DNA of 64,000 nucleotides. It comes from Chondrus crispus (taxonomy: Eukaryota; Rhodophyta; Florideophyceae; Gigartinales; Gigartinaceae). A program made the translations under genes and the position numbers. The notes beneath the pieces are model-generated. The model was not told the origin of the DNA, searched no databases, and saw nothing but the letters and a program-made list of their open reading frames with translations. The stretch spans positions 62,001 through 126,000 of the forward strand of contig NW_005179170.1 of assembly GCF_000350225.1 (NCBI RefSeq). Reading direction: 5' to 3'. Positions 53,000 to 63,388 of the stretch are shown piece after piece (position 1 is the stretch's first letter; every line of letters starts with the position of its first letter).

Positions 53000-53493
53000 C
53001 GGAACCCAGCGCGTAAATACTGTATGGAAACGACCTCGCCGAGGCTCCAGGGCGCTGCGGACCACGAGGTGCGCGGGCGACATACACCGCCCGGCACGTG
53101 TGGCCGCTGGACCACGGCGGCGGTTCAAGACGCCTCCGACCCTCCGGGAGTACCCAATCGGAGTTTGTCAATGCGCTGAAAAAGCCACCCGCCGCGGGGC
53201 GGTAAAATCCGGCCTAAATTACCTACCGGACGGACGCCCTCCGGTGTCGCGGGGGTAGCTGGGGGACCCTTCCCGCGACCACTTGGTACACTCACCGCGC
53301 GGAGTCTCTCCGGCATGAGCCAGAGGGTAACCCGGCCGCCATGATGACGACTGGCGCGGAGAGACTACAGTACCGAGCGGGAAGGGCGGTGAAGGAGAGG
53401 AAGAAGAAGGAGAACAGGGGGGCAATTTACTGGAATGGATGGGACCTGGTCCCCGGAGGCGATTCGCTACTCTCCCCGCCTCCCCCACTGGCA
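53000..53493. other. Non-coding stretch between the 79-bp array and the antisense gene end
   Basis: Part of the gypsy element's 3' region. Short frames only. It probably holds the 3' end of the antisense transcript. Confidence 0.4.
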
Positions 53494-55692
53494 TCACTCA
53501 CGGCGTTGGCGCTTGGCAGAGGGCTCCGCTCCCCGCACCGCCGCGCTGGCGGGATCAGCATCAACTGCACCGTACGGTCTCTTCGCGGACACCTGTTCGC
53601 TTAAGACGGCGAGGTGGTCCTGTGCCGCACGGATCCGCGCCATCGTCTCACTGCGCAGGAGATCCTCGTCAGTGTCGCGTTGGCGGATGGCGAACTGCAG
53701 GCCGGCCACCCGCGCCATGAGCTGGGTCGCCTCGACCAGCCAGGCGCGCGCGGACTCCAAAGCCGCCGCGAGGGTGGACGGTGCAGGGACACCCGCGTAG
53801 CCGCACTCTATCTGCAGAGCGCGCAGGGCGGCATGCGCGTCCGGGACTAAGACGGGGGCTTCGTTCGCTGGTGCCACCGCCGGAGCTCCATCGGCCGCCA
53901 CCGAGGGGGTCTGCGTCCCCGTCGCGGTCATTTCGCTGACGGGGAAGACGGCGGAGCCCGGCACCGACCCGGTAGCTACGGCAGGGAGGTTATCCCCCGC
54001 GGGCTCGACAGTAGGAACCTCGCGAGGGGCCCCCACAGGGGCGGGGTACGTGACCGGCACTTCCATGGCCGGCGTTTCCGTGGCCGGCGTTGGCGACTCC
54101 GCAGTGGTCGCGCCGCCCACCCTAGGGAGCGTTGAGGGACCGACTGGAAGGCCCTCTCCGAGGGCGGTCTCACCCGGCATCGGTAGAACCGGCGGGGTCG
54201 ACACGGGCGGAGACTCCACGGACGGTTCGGCGGGAGTCCCGGCGGAGGCAACCGCGGCGCCCCAATCGTCACCGGAGGCGATGGCCGCACCGTACGACGG
54301 CGACCCGTCGTCCGGGAGGGGGTCGTACCAGTTGTCGGCCTCCGCCGACGTACCATCCCAATGCGGCATCCGCAGGGAGCAGCCGCGGGCCCAACTGTAC
54401 CACACGAAGTCTCCGTGCTCTGGAAGAGACCAGTCCAACCGTTCGGAAAAATCGAGGATGGCCTCGGCGCCAACCGGGTCGAACGACGTCCCCTCGAGGA
54501 TGGCGGCCACCCCGACCGATCGGATGAGCTGCAGAAGCCCCGCCGACAACCGGAAGAGAGAGCCTCGCTCGCTGGGTTCGTTCCCGTTCCGGCTCGCCAA
54601 GCGAGGGTCCGGACACCTTGTGAAGAACGGGAGGCCGTCCCGTGCGGCGTGTAGGAAACACAGCAACGCCAGGACAGCCCACTCCGAGAGCAAGATGGCG
54701 TCGATCAGTCGACGCATCCCGGGCGTCGCTTCTCGCCCGAAGGAACCGTCCGGCATCCACCGCGCTGCGGCATACGCCAGCACGCTGGGGGTGGGGACGC
54801 AGAGGTACTGTGGAGTCTCCAGATTGATCCAACCGTCCGGTAGGGCTGGGTATAGCCGCCCCCTAGCGCCCGAGGGCACGGCGAAGAATTCCGTCGTGTG
54901 CCACATGTGGAAGTAGGCATCGGCGCGGCGACACCGCAGCCGGCTCTCCTTGGCGGAATTCTCGCCCCACCGCACACGGTCGGCCACACTGTACCACCGG
55001 TCGAACGGGCGGGGGAATGCCACCAACTGCACGTGGGGCTTAGGATCGACGTCCCCGCCGAACCTCTCGAGGAGGTCGAACAACCGCGAATGGTACTGGT
55101 CCTCACCCGCACAGCGGATGTACAGAAGATCCGAATGGGAATCCGCCATTACGCGGTGGGGCACGTGGACCCAGCGGGTCCTCCAAGCGGCCGAGCGGTT
55201 GTCTTGGCGGATTCGTCCGCGAGGGGAGGGCGTGCGGATACCCCGCCGCCTGGGGATGGCCCCAAACCGAGCGGCATCGGGGAAGGCCGTTCCGATGTAA
55301 GCCTCGACGGACATCGGCGGCTGCGCCTGTGAGGGGTTGCGACCACCCCAGGGAATCCGGTGGTCTAAGTCGGCCCCGGGCAACAAACTCCGAACGGCAC
55401 GAACACCCGTCCGGAGCCAGCCGGATGGCGGCGCCTCTGTCGCCGGGGGCGTGGTCACGTACGGGTCCGGCGGTACCGGGCGGTCACCCGCCCCGGCCGC
55501 CGTCTGCCCCGTAGCTACAACCCAGTCGGGGGACCGTCTCAGTACGGTCGTCTCTCCGACTTGGGTAGCCGGGGCTGAGCGCGGAGGGCGCGGCAAGGGA
55601 CCCTGGACGGCGGGAGGACCGCGCGAGGGAAGAACTCCCGCGCCCGAAGCCCGCACCCGCGGGGCTGCGATGCTCGCCGCGGGTTGACCCAC
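53494..55692 (-). CDS. Antisense 732-codon gene of the gypsy element, function unknown
   Basis: An unbroken minus-strand frame lying between pol and the right LTR. The N-terminal ~165 residues are Pro/Arg/Ala-rich. Residues about 165-455 look globular, with many aromatic residues (YIRCAGEDQYHSRLFDLLERFGG, MWHTTEFFAVPSG, LLSEWAVLALLCFLHAARDG, DFVWYSWARGC). A Pro/Thr/Val-rich linker covers about 460-615. A helical, coiled-coil-like segment spans about 640-705 (LAAALESARAWLVEATQLMA, RSETMARIRAAQDHLAVLSE) and the last residues SAKRQRRE resemble a nuclear signal. I recognise no domain. It stays intact while gag and pol in the same element are broken. Antisense ORFs at this position are known in some plant gypsy lineages; homology to those is untested. 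Confidence 0.65.
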   Translation of the reverse strand: MGQPAASIAAPRVRASGAGVLPSRGPPAVQGPLPRPPRSAPATQVGETTVLRRSPDWVVATGQTAAGAGDRPVPPDPYVTTPPATEAPPSGWLRTGVRAVRSLLPGADLDHRIPWGGRNPSQAQPPMSVEAYIGTAFPDAARFGAIPRRRGIRTPSPRGRIRQDNRSAAWRTRWVHVPHRVMADSHSDLLYIRCAGEDQYHSRLFDLLERFGGDVDPKPHVQLVAFPRPFDRWYSVADRVRWGENSAKESRLRCRRADAYFHMWHTTEFFAVPSGARGRLYPALPDGWINLETPQYLCVPTPSVLAYAAARWMPDGSFGREATPGMRRLIDAILLSEWAVLALLCFLHAARDGLPFFTRCPDPRLASRNGNEPSERGSLFRLSAGLLQLIRSVGVAAILEGTSFDPVGAEAILDFSERLDWSLPEHGDFVWYSWARGCSLRMPHWDGTSAEADNWYDPLPDDGSPSYGAAIASGDDWGAAVASAGTPAEPSVESPPVSTPPVLPMPGETALGEGLPVGPSTLPRVGGATTAESPTPATETPAMEVPVTYPAPVGAPREVPTVEPAGDNLPAVATGSVPGSAVFPVSEMTATGTQTPSVAADGAPAVAPANEAPVLVPDAHAALRALQIECGYAGVPAPSTLAAALESARAWLVEATQLMARVAGLQFAIRQRDTDEDLLRSETMARIRAAQDHLAVLSEQVSAKRPYGAVDADPASAAVRGAEPSAKRQRRE

Positions 55693-56075
55693 GGGGCCCG
55701 CCGCCAGCGCCAGGGTGAAAGCTAGGGACCGGCGCGGCCGGCGCCGTAGGGAGCTGAGCCCGAGCGGGGTGACCCCGCTCGGACGATCGGTTGTCCATGC
55801 GGGAGGAGAACAGGGGGATGAGACGAGATGTGGAAGTGGAGATAGTGGGGTGCGTGGTGTGGGGTGATGTGGGAGAAAAGGAAAGCGTGAGGGGACCCAT
55901 TGCCGCGCCTGGGGATCCGACGCGGTTAAATACCAAAAACTCCATGGGCTCCCCTATGGAGTTGGCCGTAGTCCGCCCGCGCCCCCGTGGTCGGCGCGGA
56001 CTTCCCCGTACGGATGGGACACCCTGCAAGCCGGTCATGTCAACCCCCAGCCGCGACGAGGGCGTGTCGCGAAGT

Positions 56076-56086
56076 AAGGAAGGGGG
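56076..56086 (+). promoter_or_regulatory. Polypurine tract before the right LTR
   Basis: aaggaaggggg lies two bases before the TGTGGTAC start of the right LTR, the expected place and composition for the plus-strand primer of reverse transcription. A second purine-rich tract is at about 55800-55825. Confidence 0.6.
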
Positions 56087-56391
56087 TCTGTGGTACAATT
56101 CCACACCGCGACCCCCGGTGGGAGATGAGAACCGTCGAGACGGGCGGTTACTACTGTAGTAATCGTGCACGCGCCCTCTGCAAGCACAGTAGTATCTCCA
56201 CGGCGTACACGTGGCACAACCGTTGGCGCCGGTCGTGGCCACGGGCACACGTGTGCGACCCGTCCGGCAAGTAATTAGCAATTAGTGGTTAATGGCACAA
56301 ATTAGCCAATTTAGTACAGTAGCTGGTATACAGTATGTAACAGCTACTGTAGCGGGACAGGTGTCCTGGCGTCCCACTTAGGGGTTAAGAC

Positions 56392-59300
56392 CAGAGCGGG
56401 GCGGGTATCAGACGTCTCTGAGCATGTAGGTATCAGGCACGGTGGTACCTCGTCGGGTATAGGTACAGTGTCTGTACGTAGTACACATGGTTTGGGCTTT
56501 TTGTCTCCAGTGTACTGTTCACAACGTATGCATATGAAATATATCCGTTGTTGTATTGTTTCACTTGCAACTGGGCACATTCTTGCCATTACACTGCTCT
56601 TATCTGCCCTGTAGCGGTCCGCTGTCCTGTGAACATTACATACTGCACCGATGTGTGCACTATTCTTGTACGGGTGCTCCAGCTCAACCCTCATTCCGGA
56701 TTTCCATCTGGCGACCAGAATGACCTCTAGAACTCCCACGTGATCGCATCTGAGCCAGCCTCCAAGAAACCTAATTAAATCCAAAATTTGAGCTACTCTC
56801 AATGAAGTGTAAACCAACAACATGGCAAATATTCTGTGTCAACGCCGTCGTTCATGTGAGAAATTATTGACTGCCTATTGCTACATCCGACCAAGCACAT
56901 CAACCAACATCTCCTTTCCCTGGTCACATTTCTTGCACCATTCTCCGAACATGGCTTTCGATCGATCCGATATTCCCTTTGTTGTCTTGCCACGAACTTC
57001 AAATATACGACCAAACTCAACGACACTTTTACCTGCTCCTCTCAGTCCCAGTGCTGATGACAAAACCGGAAAAGAAAGCTTCCATCCGACACTAACCGAG
57101 CACAATATTGATATCCCAACAAACTCCACAAACCATGACAACCCGCTTTCCAATTTCGATCAGGGTTGTTTAAACAGGTGGAAAACAGCTTTCCAAAATT
57201 CACGAACTGGGTATTTTTGGGCACTTTTTGACCCTATTCCAGGAATTACTGACCTGTTTGCATGTGCAATTTGTTCTCCGGGCCATGAAGGAAGATCAAA
57301 CAATGACAAGCGTGCTAGGAAAGGCCTCTGTAAATACCACTCGTCTTCAGGCTCCAGTGCATTTAAAAGACACTTGAACCAACAACACCCTGGAGAATTT
57401 GAAAGAGTTGCTCAACTTGTGAAGGATATTGATGAGAACGAATGTCGCCCACATTTAAAGCGATATCGAGAAAAAAGAATGCCGAAATCCGAGAAAAGAA
57501 AAGAGGAAGGCCCGAGAATACAGCAGATGTTAGTTCGTTTTTTGTGAATCCAAAACCGTATCCGAAAGACAGCATACAGCGGAAACAGCACGAAAAGGAA
57601 CTAGCATTGCTTATTGGAAATACTGCACTTCCTCTTTCAATTGCGGACAACAAATATTTCCGAAGCTGTGTACAGGAAAGAGATGCTCGTATTTCAATTC
57701 CTAGTCGCAAGACTCTTACGAAAAAGATCATATCACGGTTTGTACAGGAGTGCAAAGAGAATTATGTTTTACCTGTAATTGAAGATCTCGAGACAGTATC
57801 ACTTACATTTCACCTTTGGATGTCACGTGGATGTCAAGATATTTTTGATCTTATAATTCATGGCTTGACTCCAAGTTTCGTCAGCGTCATGTGCATCTTG
57901 GCCTTGTTCGGTGCGAAAGCATAAGTGGGGCTTCACTCTCGACCATTATTTACTCTCGTCTTTCCGCACTGAAGCTGGAAGAATCTGTTCTATCATTTGT
58001 GAAGGACGGGGGAGCCAATTTGACGACATGTTCGGTTGCTGTTGCAGAAGTTTCTAAGTGTAAGGCATTGGGTTTAGACTTTCCTTTCCACGGTCAGTGT
58101 GTTGCTCATATATTATCCGGAGCTTGTAATGCGGCTTTAAAGGCGCCTGGGCACGAAAACATGGGTCTGATTAACCTTAAGGAATGTCAAAAAGTCGTTG
58201 CAACAGTGTATTACCTGGACAAAGAAAAGTGGAAAGGGAAGAGAACAGTGGTACGCATTCTGTGACAAGCACAAGCTGAAACGAAAAATAATGCCTACAC
58301 CTGTCAAGACCAGATTTGTGTCGGTCATCACAATAATGTCAATGATGTTGAAGTACAGGGCGGTTACTGAAGATTGCTTTTCCAGTCAAACTTCGGTGCA
58401 GCTTCAAGAACGGGTGCCATCTCCTACGACCTGGGAGATTGTGAAGCTCGTTGTGAACACGTTAGATCCTGTAATGAAGGCCTGTATTCTTAATCAAACG
58501 CGGAAATTCTGGCTTCTCAGTGATGCGGTCAGTAAGATTATAAGGCTTTACGTTATGTACCGTGATATGGACGAAGCTATCCCAAACTATCCTTTGCACA
58601 TGGCGGAAGGCAATTTCAATGTTCAGCTACAAATCTGCAAAAAAGGATGGCTGTAACATTAATGAGGAAATTGACCCCGATACTGCATCCTTTGCTTTCT
58701 TTCTCTGATGAACATCGCGATCAACATCATTGTTTTCTATCACTAGCTCTTGATCCGGAGTTTAAAACCTTACAGAACCCCTTTATGGATCTGCACAGAC
58801 ACGACCCTTTGAAAGGGCAGGAAACAGCAAGAGCATACGATAACGCGTGGATACTCCCTACATTGGTTCGGATCTACAAGCGGCAGAACGGCATAACGAC
58901 TAGTGATGGAGATGGGCATGTTTCTAGTCCATCACGAAGAAACCATAGTGCTGACGTGGACACCCCAATTTGTTTCCCAGAACTGATTTCAGATTCTTGT
59001 CCTGTGAGTTCTACGGACGACACAATTTTACTGCATGTCAAGAACGAATTGCTTCGCTTTAGAAAGGCGAAGTTTATTCCATCACATGCTACTTTGTGTT
59101 CAGAGTCGAAGATGGAATGGTTACAACAAAATCAGGCGATGTATCCGACAGTTGTCGAGCTATCCCGTCATATTCTTGGTATACCTCCAACTCAGATAGA
59201 GAACGAACGCACTTTCAGTTTGGCAGGGCTCATTACATCACAAAGGAAAAGTAGCTTGAATGTAGAAACTGTTGATGATCTTGTTTCTATTTCCAAGAAT

Positions 59301-59786
59301 TACATGAGTGACGAGGAACAATCTCACTCTGAAAAGTTTCCCTCAGAATATGACCAAGTTGTTGACATTTTACGAGATCAGCCGCAGGAAATGGAGCGAG
59401 AGGATCAGGTATAGGATTACCTGCATCGAAAAGAAAGAGTGGAGACTAAAAAATAATACTATGATATCCGCCTCCAAATACCACCATAACCCCCTGGTGG
59501 ATATTACATACGTCTGACTGGTTGTCTACATTAAAACATATGTACGGTACCTGCTTGATTAGCTGAAAGCCGACATATATCGGCTTGTGAAATGCTCGAA
59601 AAAAGAAGAGATATTTTGCCAAATAGCCTATGATGTTGGTTTCGCGGTGAGGCAGGGACCTCTTAATGTCCCTGTTTCATATCCTGCCGAAGCGTGGCGT
59701 TTTTGCTCGATATCCAGCTTGGGTTTGTGTACTGTTGCCATGTACTGCATTAGGGCATTAATATTTTGGTTATCCGCCCCGGTCTG
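56392..59786 (+). mobile_element. hAT transposon inserted in the gypsy right LTR
   Basis: The left end cagagcggggcgggta and the inverse complement of the right end cagaccggggcggata form the terminal inverted repeats. The 8-bp duplication gttaagac flanks both ends (56384-56391 and 59787-59794), exactly as hAT elements make, and the left gypsy LTR has a single uninterrupted copy of that site. The 3.4-kb element holds one broken transposase. Confidence 0.96.
56822..59414 (+). pseudogene. hAT transposase with BED finger, several frameshifts
   Basis: Pieces in five successive frames, in order: 56822-57547 has a BED-type zinc finger (CAICSPGHEG ... SSSGSSAFKRHLNQQHPG); 57442-57924 has the start of the RNase H-like core (VSLTFHLWMSRGCQDIFDLI); 57891-58265 continues (VLSFVKDGGANLTTCS, CVAHILSGACNAAL); 58198-58656 holds the middle; 58647-59414 has the C-terminal dimerisation region (IENERTFSLAGLITSQRKSSLNVE). 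The motif usually read as D-x-W-T/M-S has His in place of the first catalytic Asp. A more likely start may be the Met at 56951 (MAFDRSDIPF). Not functional. Confidence 0.9.
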
Positions 59787-60084
59787 GTTAAGACCGGGGG
59801 CACCTGCCCCGTTCCAGTAAACGGGGGCAGACTCGCCTCCCTTCCCTTTACGGCTTTTTGCTGACTCCGTCCGGTTTTACCTCTAAGTCTCAGGCTTCTA
59901 ACCCGTGACCGGCCGTCCGGATCTAACACCACCGACCGGCTGCGCGTCACCGGCCACGTGAGCCTTCCTTCTTTTCGAGTCCTTCCGTACGGTTTGCGCT
60001 CGCGTGGGTTACCCAGCGGCGCGCGCCCCCTTTCCTCTAACCACCCTCGTTCCGAGTGGTCGGGACGAAGGTACTTATACCACA

Positions 60085-60815
60085 CCACCCGCAAAAGGGT
60101 AGCACTATATCGGAGCTGGCACTAACAAAGATGGCACTATATCGCGACCCCCCCTGTAATGTAAATTGAGGAACCACTCATGGGATGGCGAGTAAATATT
60201 TGATCATGTGATGCAGGAAACGGAGTAAAACAATAGACCATTCAAGCAAATTCTCTCGGACAGCCCAAAGAGCCAAATAACTACTGAGAAGACAACTATT
60301 TTTGACGTATCACAAATTAATAAATAAATCACACACTAACTGTAAATATGGTCGATCTTTTCGACAAGAAACCCGCGAATCGCCAATACGTGGTCAATTC
60401 CGGGACTTCGATTGAATGTGAAAGAGCGGCATCTCAACCTGCAACGCCCAGTTCATTTGATAAAAGACCGGGCCACATCGTAATGACAGAGGTCAACGCC
60501 TTTCAAAAATTCAGAACTGGTTCTTCTCGCCCTCTTCTCGCCCGCTTCCGCGCCGCCTTCTACACCTACAGTGTCAAGCCCCACTTCCGCACCTTGCCAC
60601 TGCAATCCCCCACACGCCACCTTTATACCTACACAACTCCACGCCCACTTCCACTCCTTCCCATCCTATCTCTCTGTCCCCCATCGTCTCTATCCCACTC
60701 TGCACTAGTTTCTCTCCATCTGCTCTGAGACTTTTACTCCTCTTGCCCCACCCCCGCTTCCTCCGCCACGCGTCCCTCTCGCCTGCCATTTCCTACCATT
60801 ATCGCACATTGCACT
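60085..60815. other. Flank between gypsy LTR and the DDE_4 transposase gene
   Basis: Starts with two copies of gcactatatcg within 45 bases (about 60106 and 60140), a word also seen near 38862. The last 250 bases are CT-rich with short C-rich words, like a promoter or 5' UTR of this genome. No gene is recognised. Confidence 0.45.
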
Positions 60816-62096
60816 ATGGCCTGCTTCTCATCTCACGATGCAGCACAAGCCCTGCAACTCCTCGCCAATGCGTCAATTGATCGCCGTAATGAGCTCGAGG
60901 CGTTCGAGGACGAGCGCCCAGAGGACAGTGATGAGGATAATGGGACTGATGCGCCGATATTTGACCGTTTCTACGATGAGGGGGGTGCGAAGGCCATTGT
61001 GGAGATGACCAACTTCAACCCGGCCCAATTCATCGGCACTTGGGCTGGGTTTGAGGCGTTGGTCCTTGCAAACTACAACGTCGGTCGTGGGCGCAAATGC
61101 GCGCAGAAGCCTAAAGACGTGTTGTTTATGGTATTGGCGGTTCTCAAGCACGGGGGTACGTGGGATTTTTTGGCGAGAATGTTTGGGCAGAAAACGTCCG
61201 CGTTTGAGCGAATGGTGCTTCGGTTTATACAGCTCTTATCCGAACCTTTATATGAGCACTACGTCTCAAACCAGACGAAGAGATGGACCATGAAGGAACT
61301 GCAAGCAAATGGGCATGTGTTTAAAAATTATCCCATGGCAAGGTACGCCACGGATGTGACGTTCCAGCCTGCCTTCAGGCCGTCGGGCAGTGTCGAGGAG
61401 GGAAAGCGGTATTACAGTGGTAAACACAAATTGTATGGATACAAGGTTGAAGTCTCAGTTACCCGAAATGGTTTCACTGTCGGTTCGAGCATGCACGAGC
61501 CCGGGTCCGTTTCCGATCTTGTCATTTTCCAGCAAATGCAATGGTTTCATCGCCGCCCCCAGCGGAAAAGGAGTGATGAAATGGGCATTGGGGACAACGG
61601 CCCGCTTGCAGAGAGGTACCTGAATCAGTGGGCAGTGCTAGCCGATAAAGTCTATCAAGGCGCTGGGGAGTTTTGTAGAATTATTCATCCCAAGCGCAAA
61701 CCACAACGCTCGTTTTTGTCTCCCGCGGATGTTTCGACAAACAAGTTTATATCTAGTGACCACATTTTGGTAGAGAACTATTTCGGACGTTTATGCGGGC
61801 TTTGGGATGTGTTAGGGTCGAAATAGAAGTGGTCCGAGATTAATTATGACCCCATATTTCGTCTATGTCTAGGGCTGACGAACTTCCACATACGCTGGAA
61901 GCCGCTGCGGGATGACGACATGCAGTTATACTATCAGCTTACAAGCAGGTGGTATCACATTGGGAATTCTCAACTGGAACGACGCCGAAGGATACAGAAG
62001 CGCTATCGTCAGAGACGAGCGGACTTCGTGCAACGCCAATTTCGTGCAGAGGGGGTGAGGGAGCTGTTTGGGAGACAGCCAAGCGAAAGTATGTAG
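60816..62096 (+). pseudogene. DDE_4-type (PIF/Harbinger or ISL2EU-like) transposase with one in-frame stop
   Basis: The frame opens at MACFSSHDAAQALQLLANAS and runs 336 codons to TAG at 61824; the same frame then continues for 90 codons to TAG at 62094 with sensible sequence (YDPIFRLCLGLTNFHIRWKP, RRRRIQKRYRQRRADFVQRQ). Catalytic residues of the DDE_4 fold are visible: D180 in YATDVTFQPAF, D277 in VLADKVYQGAGE and E320 in ILVENYFGRL. The Asp/Glu-rich N-terminus precedes a helix-turn-helix-like part (KPKDVLFMVLAVLKHGGTWDFLARMFG). Terminal repeats of the element were not found. The single stop suggests recent inactivation, a sequencing error or a domesticated shortened product. Confidence 0.78.
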
Positions 62097-63388
62097 GGAC
62101 AGCAGAAAGATACTGTACTATCGTAAAAGTATCATTTTTGCTCTCGATTTTTATGCATTGCTGTAGAGGGCGTTGAGTCGGCTGTTGGAGTCCATTACAG
62201 CATATTTTAGCTCACCTTCAAAAGGACCGAGTCGTCCTGCAATTGTCACTGTTCTGCGCAAACCCCCTTCATTTGCGTTGGAGACCTAATGAATGTTTGC
62301 AAGTCGTATGCATTATCGAAGTCTGTGGTTGAATTAAAACCCACGCAGTACCCATGAATCCTCCAGAGGTCTTCAAGGCTGACTTTAGGTCTTTAGTCCA
62401 ATGCAAAATGATTGATAGTGCCTCAAGACATTATCTATGCTCGTGGATTCACAAACACAGCTGTTTTTTCGGCACTTGTGTAAAGAAAGATTATGTAACT
62501 CGCCATCCTGATGAGACATTTAGCATGTTGCTGTAATCAATACTTGCTCAACTTGGAATTTGAATTTGTCGGTCGACATTGCTAATGTTCTCTATGATTC
62601 CCCTAGCTAGTTACTCAACATTCGTGTAGTAACAATGCCTCGGTTTGGGAATGCGTGGCACAAACATCAACTATTTACATGCTGTATGGTGTGGAGTGTG
62701 TGTTTGATTTTTTTTGCGATCATCATTTTATCAGGAATCGAAATTTCTGCAGTTTAATTGGACGCGAGAAAGTTCGATGCTGTGTTGTACAACAGGAAGA
62801 TCACTTGCTTGAGTGATCAGTGCTCCCGGGCTAAAAGTATCACTATATCAGTGGGTGTCTCGCTCAGTCTACGTTGAAGATACAGCTTGTGGTAGGGCAA
62901 GTTTGTCAATCAACGTCTGATGCAGAGCATCTAAGACGTCATTCCTCTAAAAGACTTCAGATTTGAATCCATTCAAAATCCATCTTCCCACCAGGGAGGT
63001 GTCGTGGGTGACGAGTTTCGACTCGTCATTCATTCTTCTCTTTCTACACGAAGCTTCAGAGAAGGAGCAGAATCGGCTAGGAGCCCCTTTTCGCAACGCC
63101 GCTAAAGTCACACTTTGCCAATCTCCCTCGTTAATGGGAACACGAGAATTCCGCATACGGGGACAATCTTAAAGTAGTGTACCAGGAAGAAAGGATAATG
63201 GTGCAAAGATGTGAATGGGGCGGCAACTATGCTTTACTTGAACTGCAAGCAGAACTACAAAACTCTAAAATGTGAATCTATGATCTATGCGTTAGCACTA
63301 AAGTAAAATGTCAGTTCATGCTCCAAAAATACGTGTGAAGAACTGGAATCTCGGCGGTCTAAACAAAACAAAACAAAAAACCAGACTC
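62097..63388. other. Intergenic stretch, no gene seen
   Basis: AT-rich sequence with only short frames between the transposase and the 3' end of the aminotransferase gene. The first few hundred bases may belong to the transposon's 3' non-coding part. Confidence 0.5.

Larger units (their letters stand above)
45158..60084 (+). mobile_element. Ty3/gypsy chromovirus-type retrotransposon, with a hAT insertion in its right LTR
   Basis: Order: left LTR (45158-45632), gag, pol (protease, RT, RNase H, integrase, chromodomain), a 79-bp tandem array, an antisense 732-codon gene, a purine tract and the right LTR (56089-60084, split by a hAT transposon). The right LTR begins TGTGGTAC and ends TATACCACA, a good inverted terminal pair. 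The left LTR matches only from about 45158, lacking the first ~123 bp of the right copy, and no target duplication could be confirmed. Internal sequence is GC-rich compared with the flanks. Gag and pol are broken. Confidence 0.9.
56089..60084 (+). repeat. Right LTR of the gypsy element, split by a hAT transposon
   Basis: LTR sequence occupies 56089-56391 and 59795-60084, about 593 bp once the hAT element and one target duplication are removed. It matches the left LTR on both sides of the insertion. Begins TGTGGTAC and ends ATACCACA. Confidence 0.88.

Noticed and set aside
54050-54916. 288-codon plus-strand ORF opposite the gypsy antisense gene
   Set aside because: Low-complexity shadow of the 732-codon minus-strand frame; no domain.
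60100-62850. gcactatatcg words near 60106, 60140 and 62840 as terminal repeats of the DDE_4 element
   Set aside because: The downstream copy is in direct, not inverted, orientation and poorly matched; the same word also occurs near 38862.
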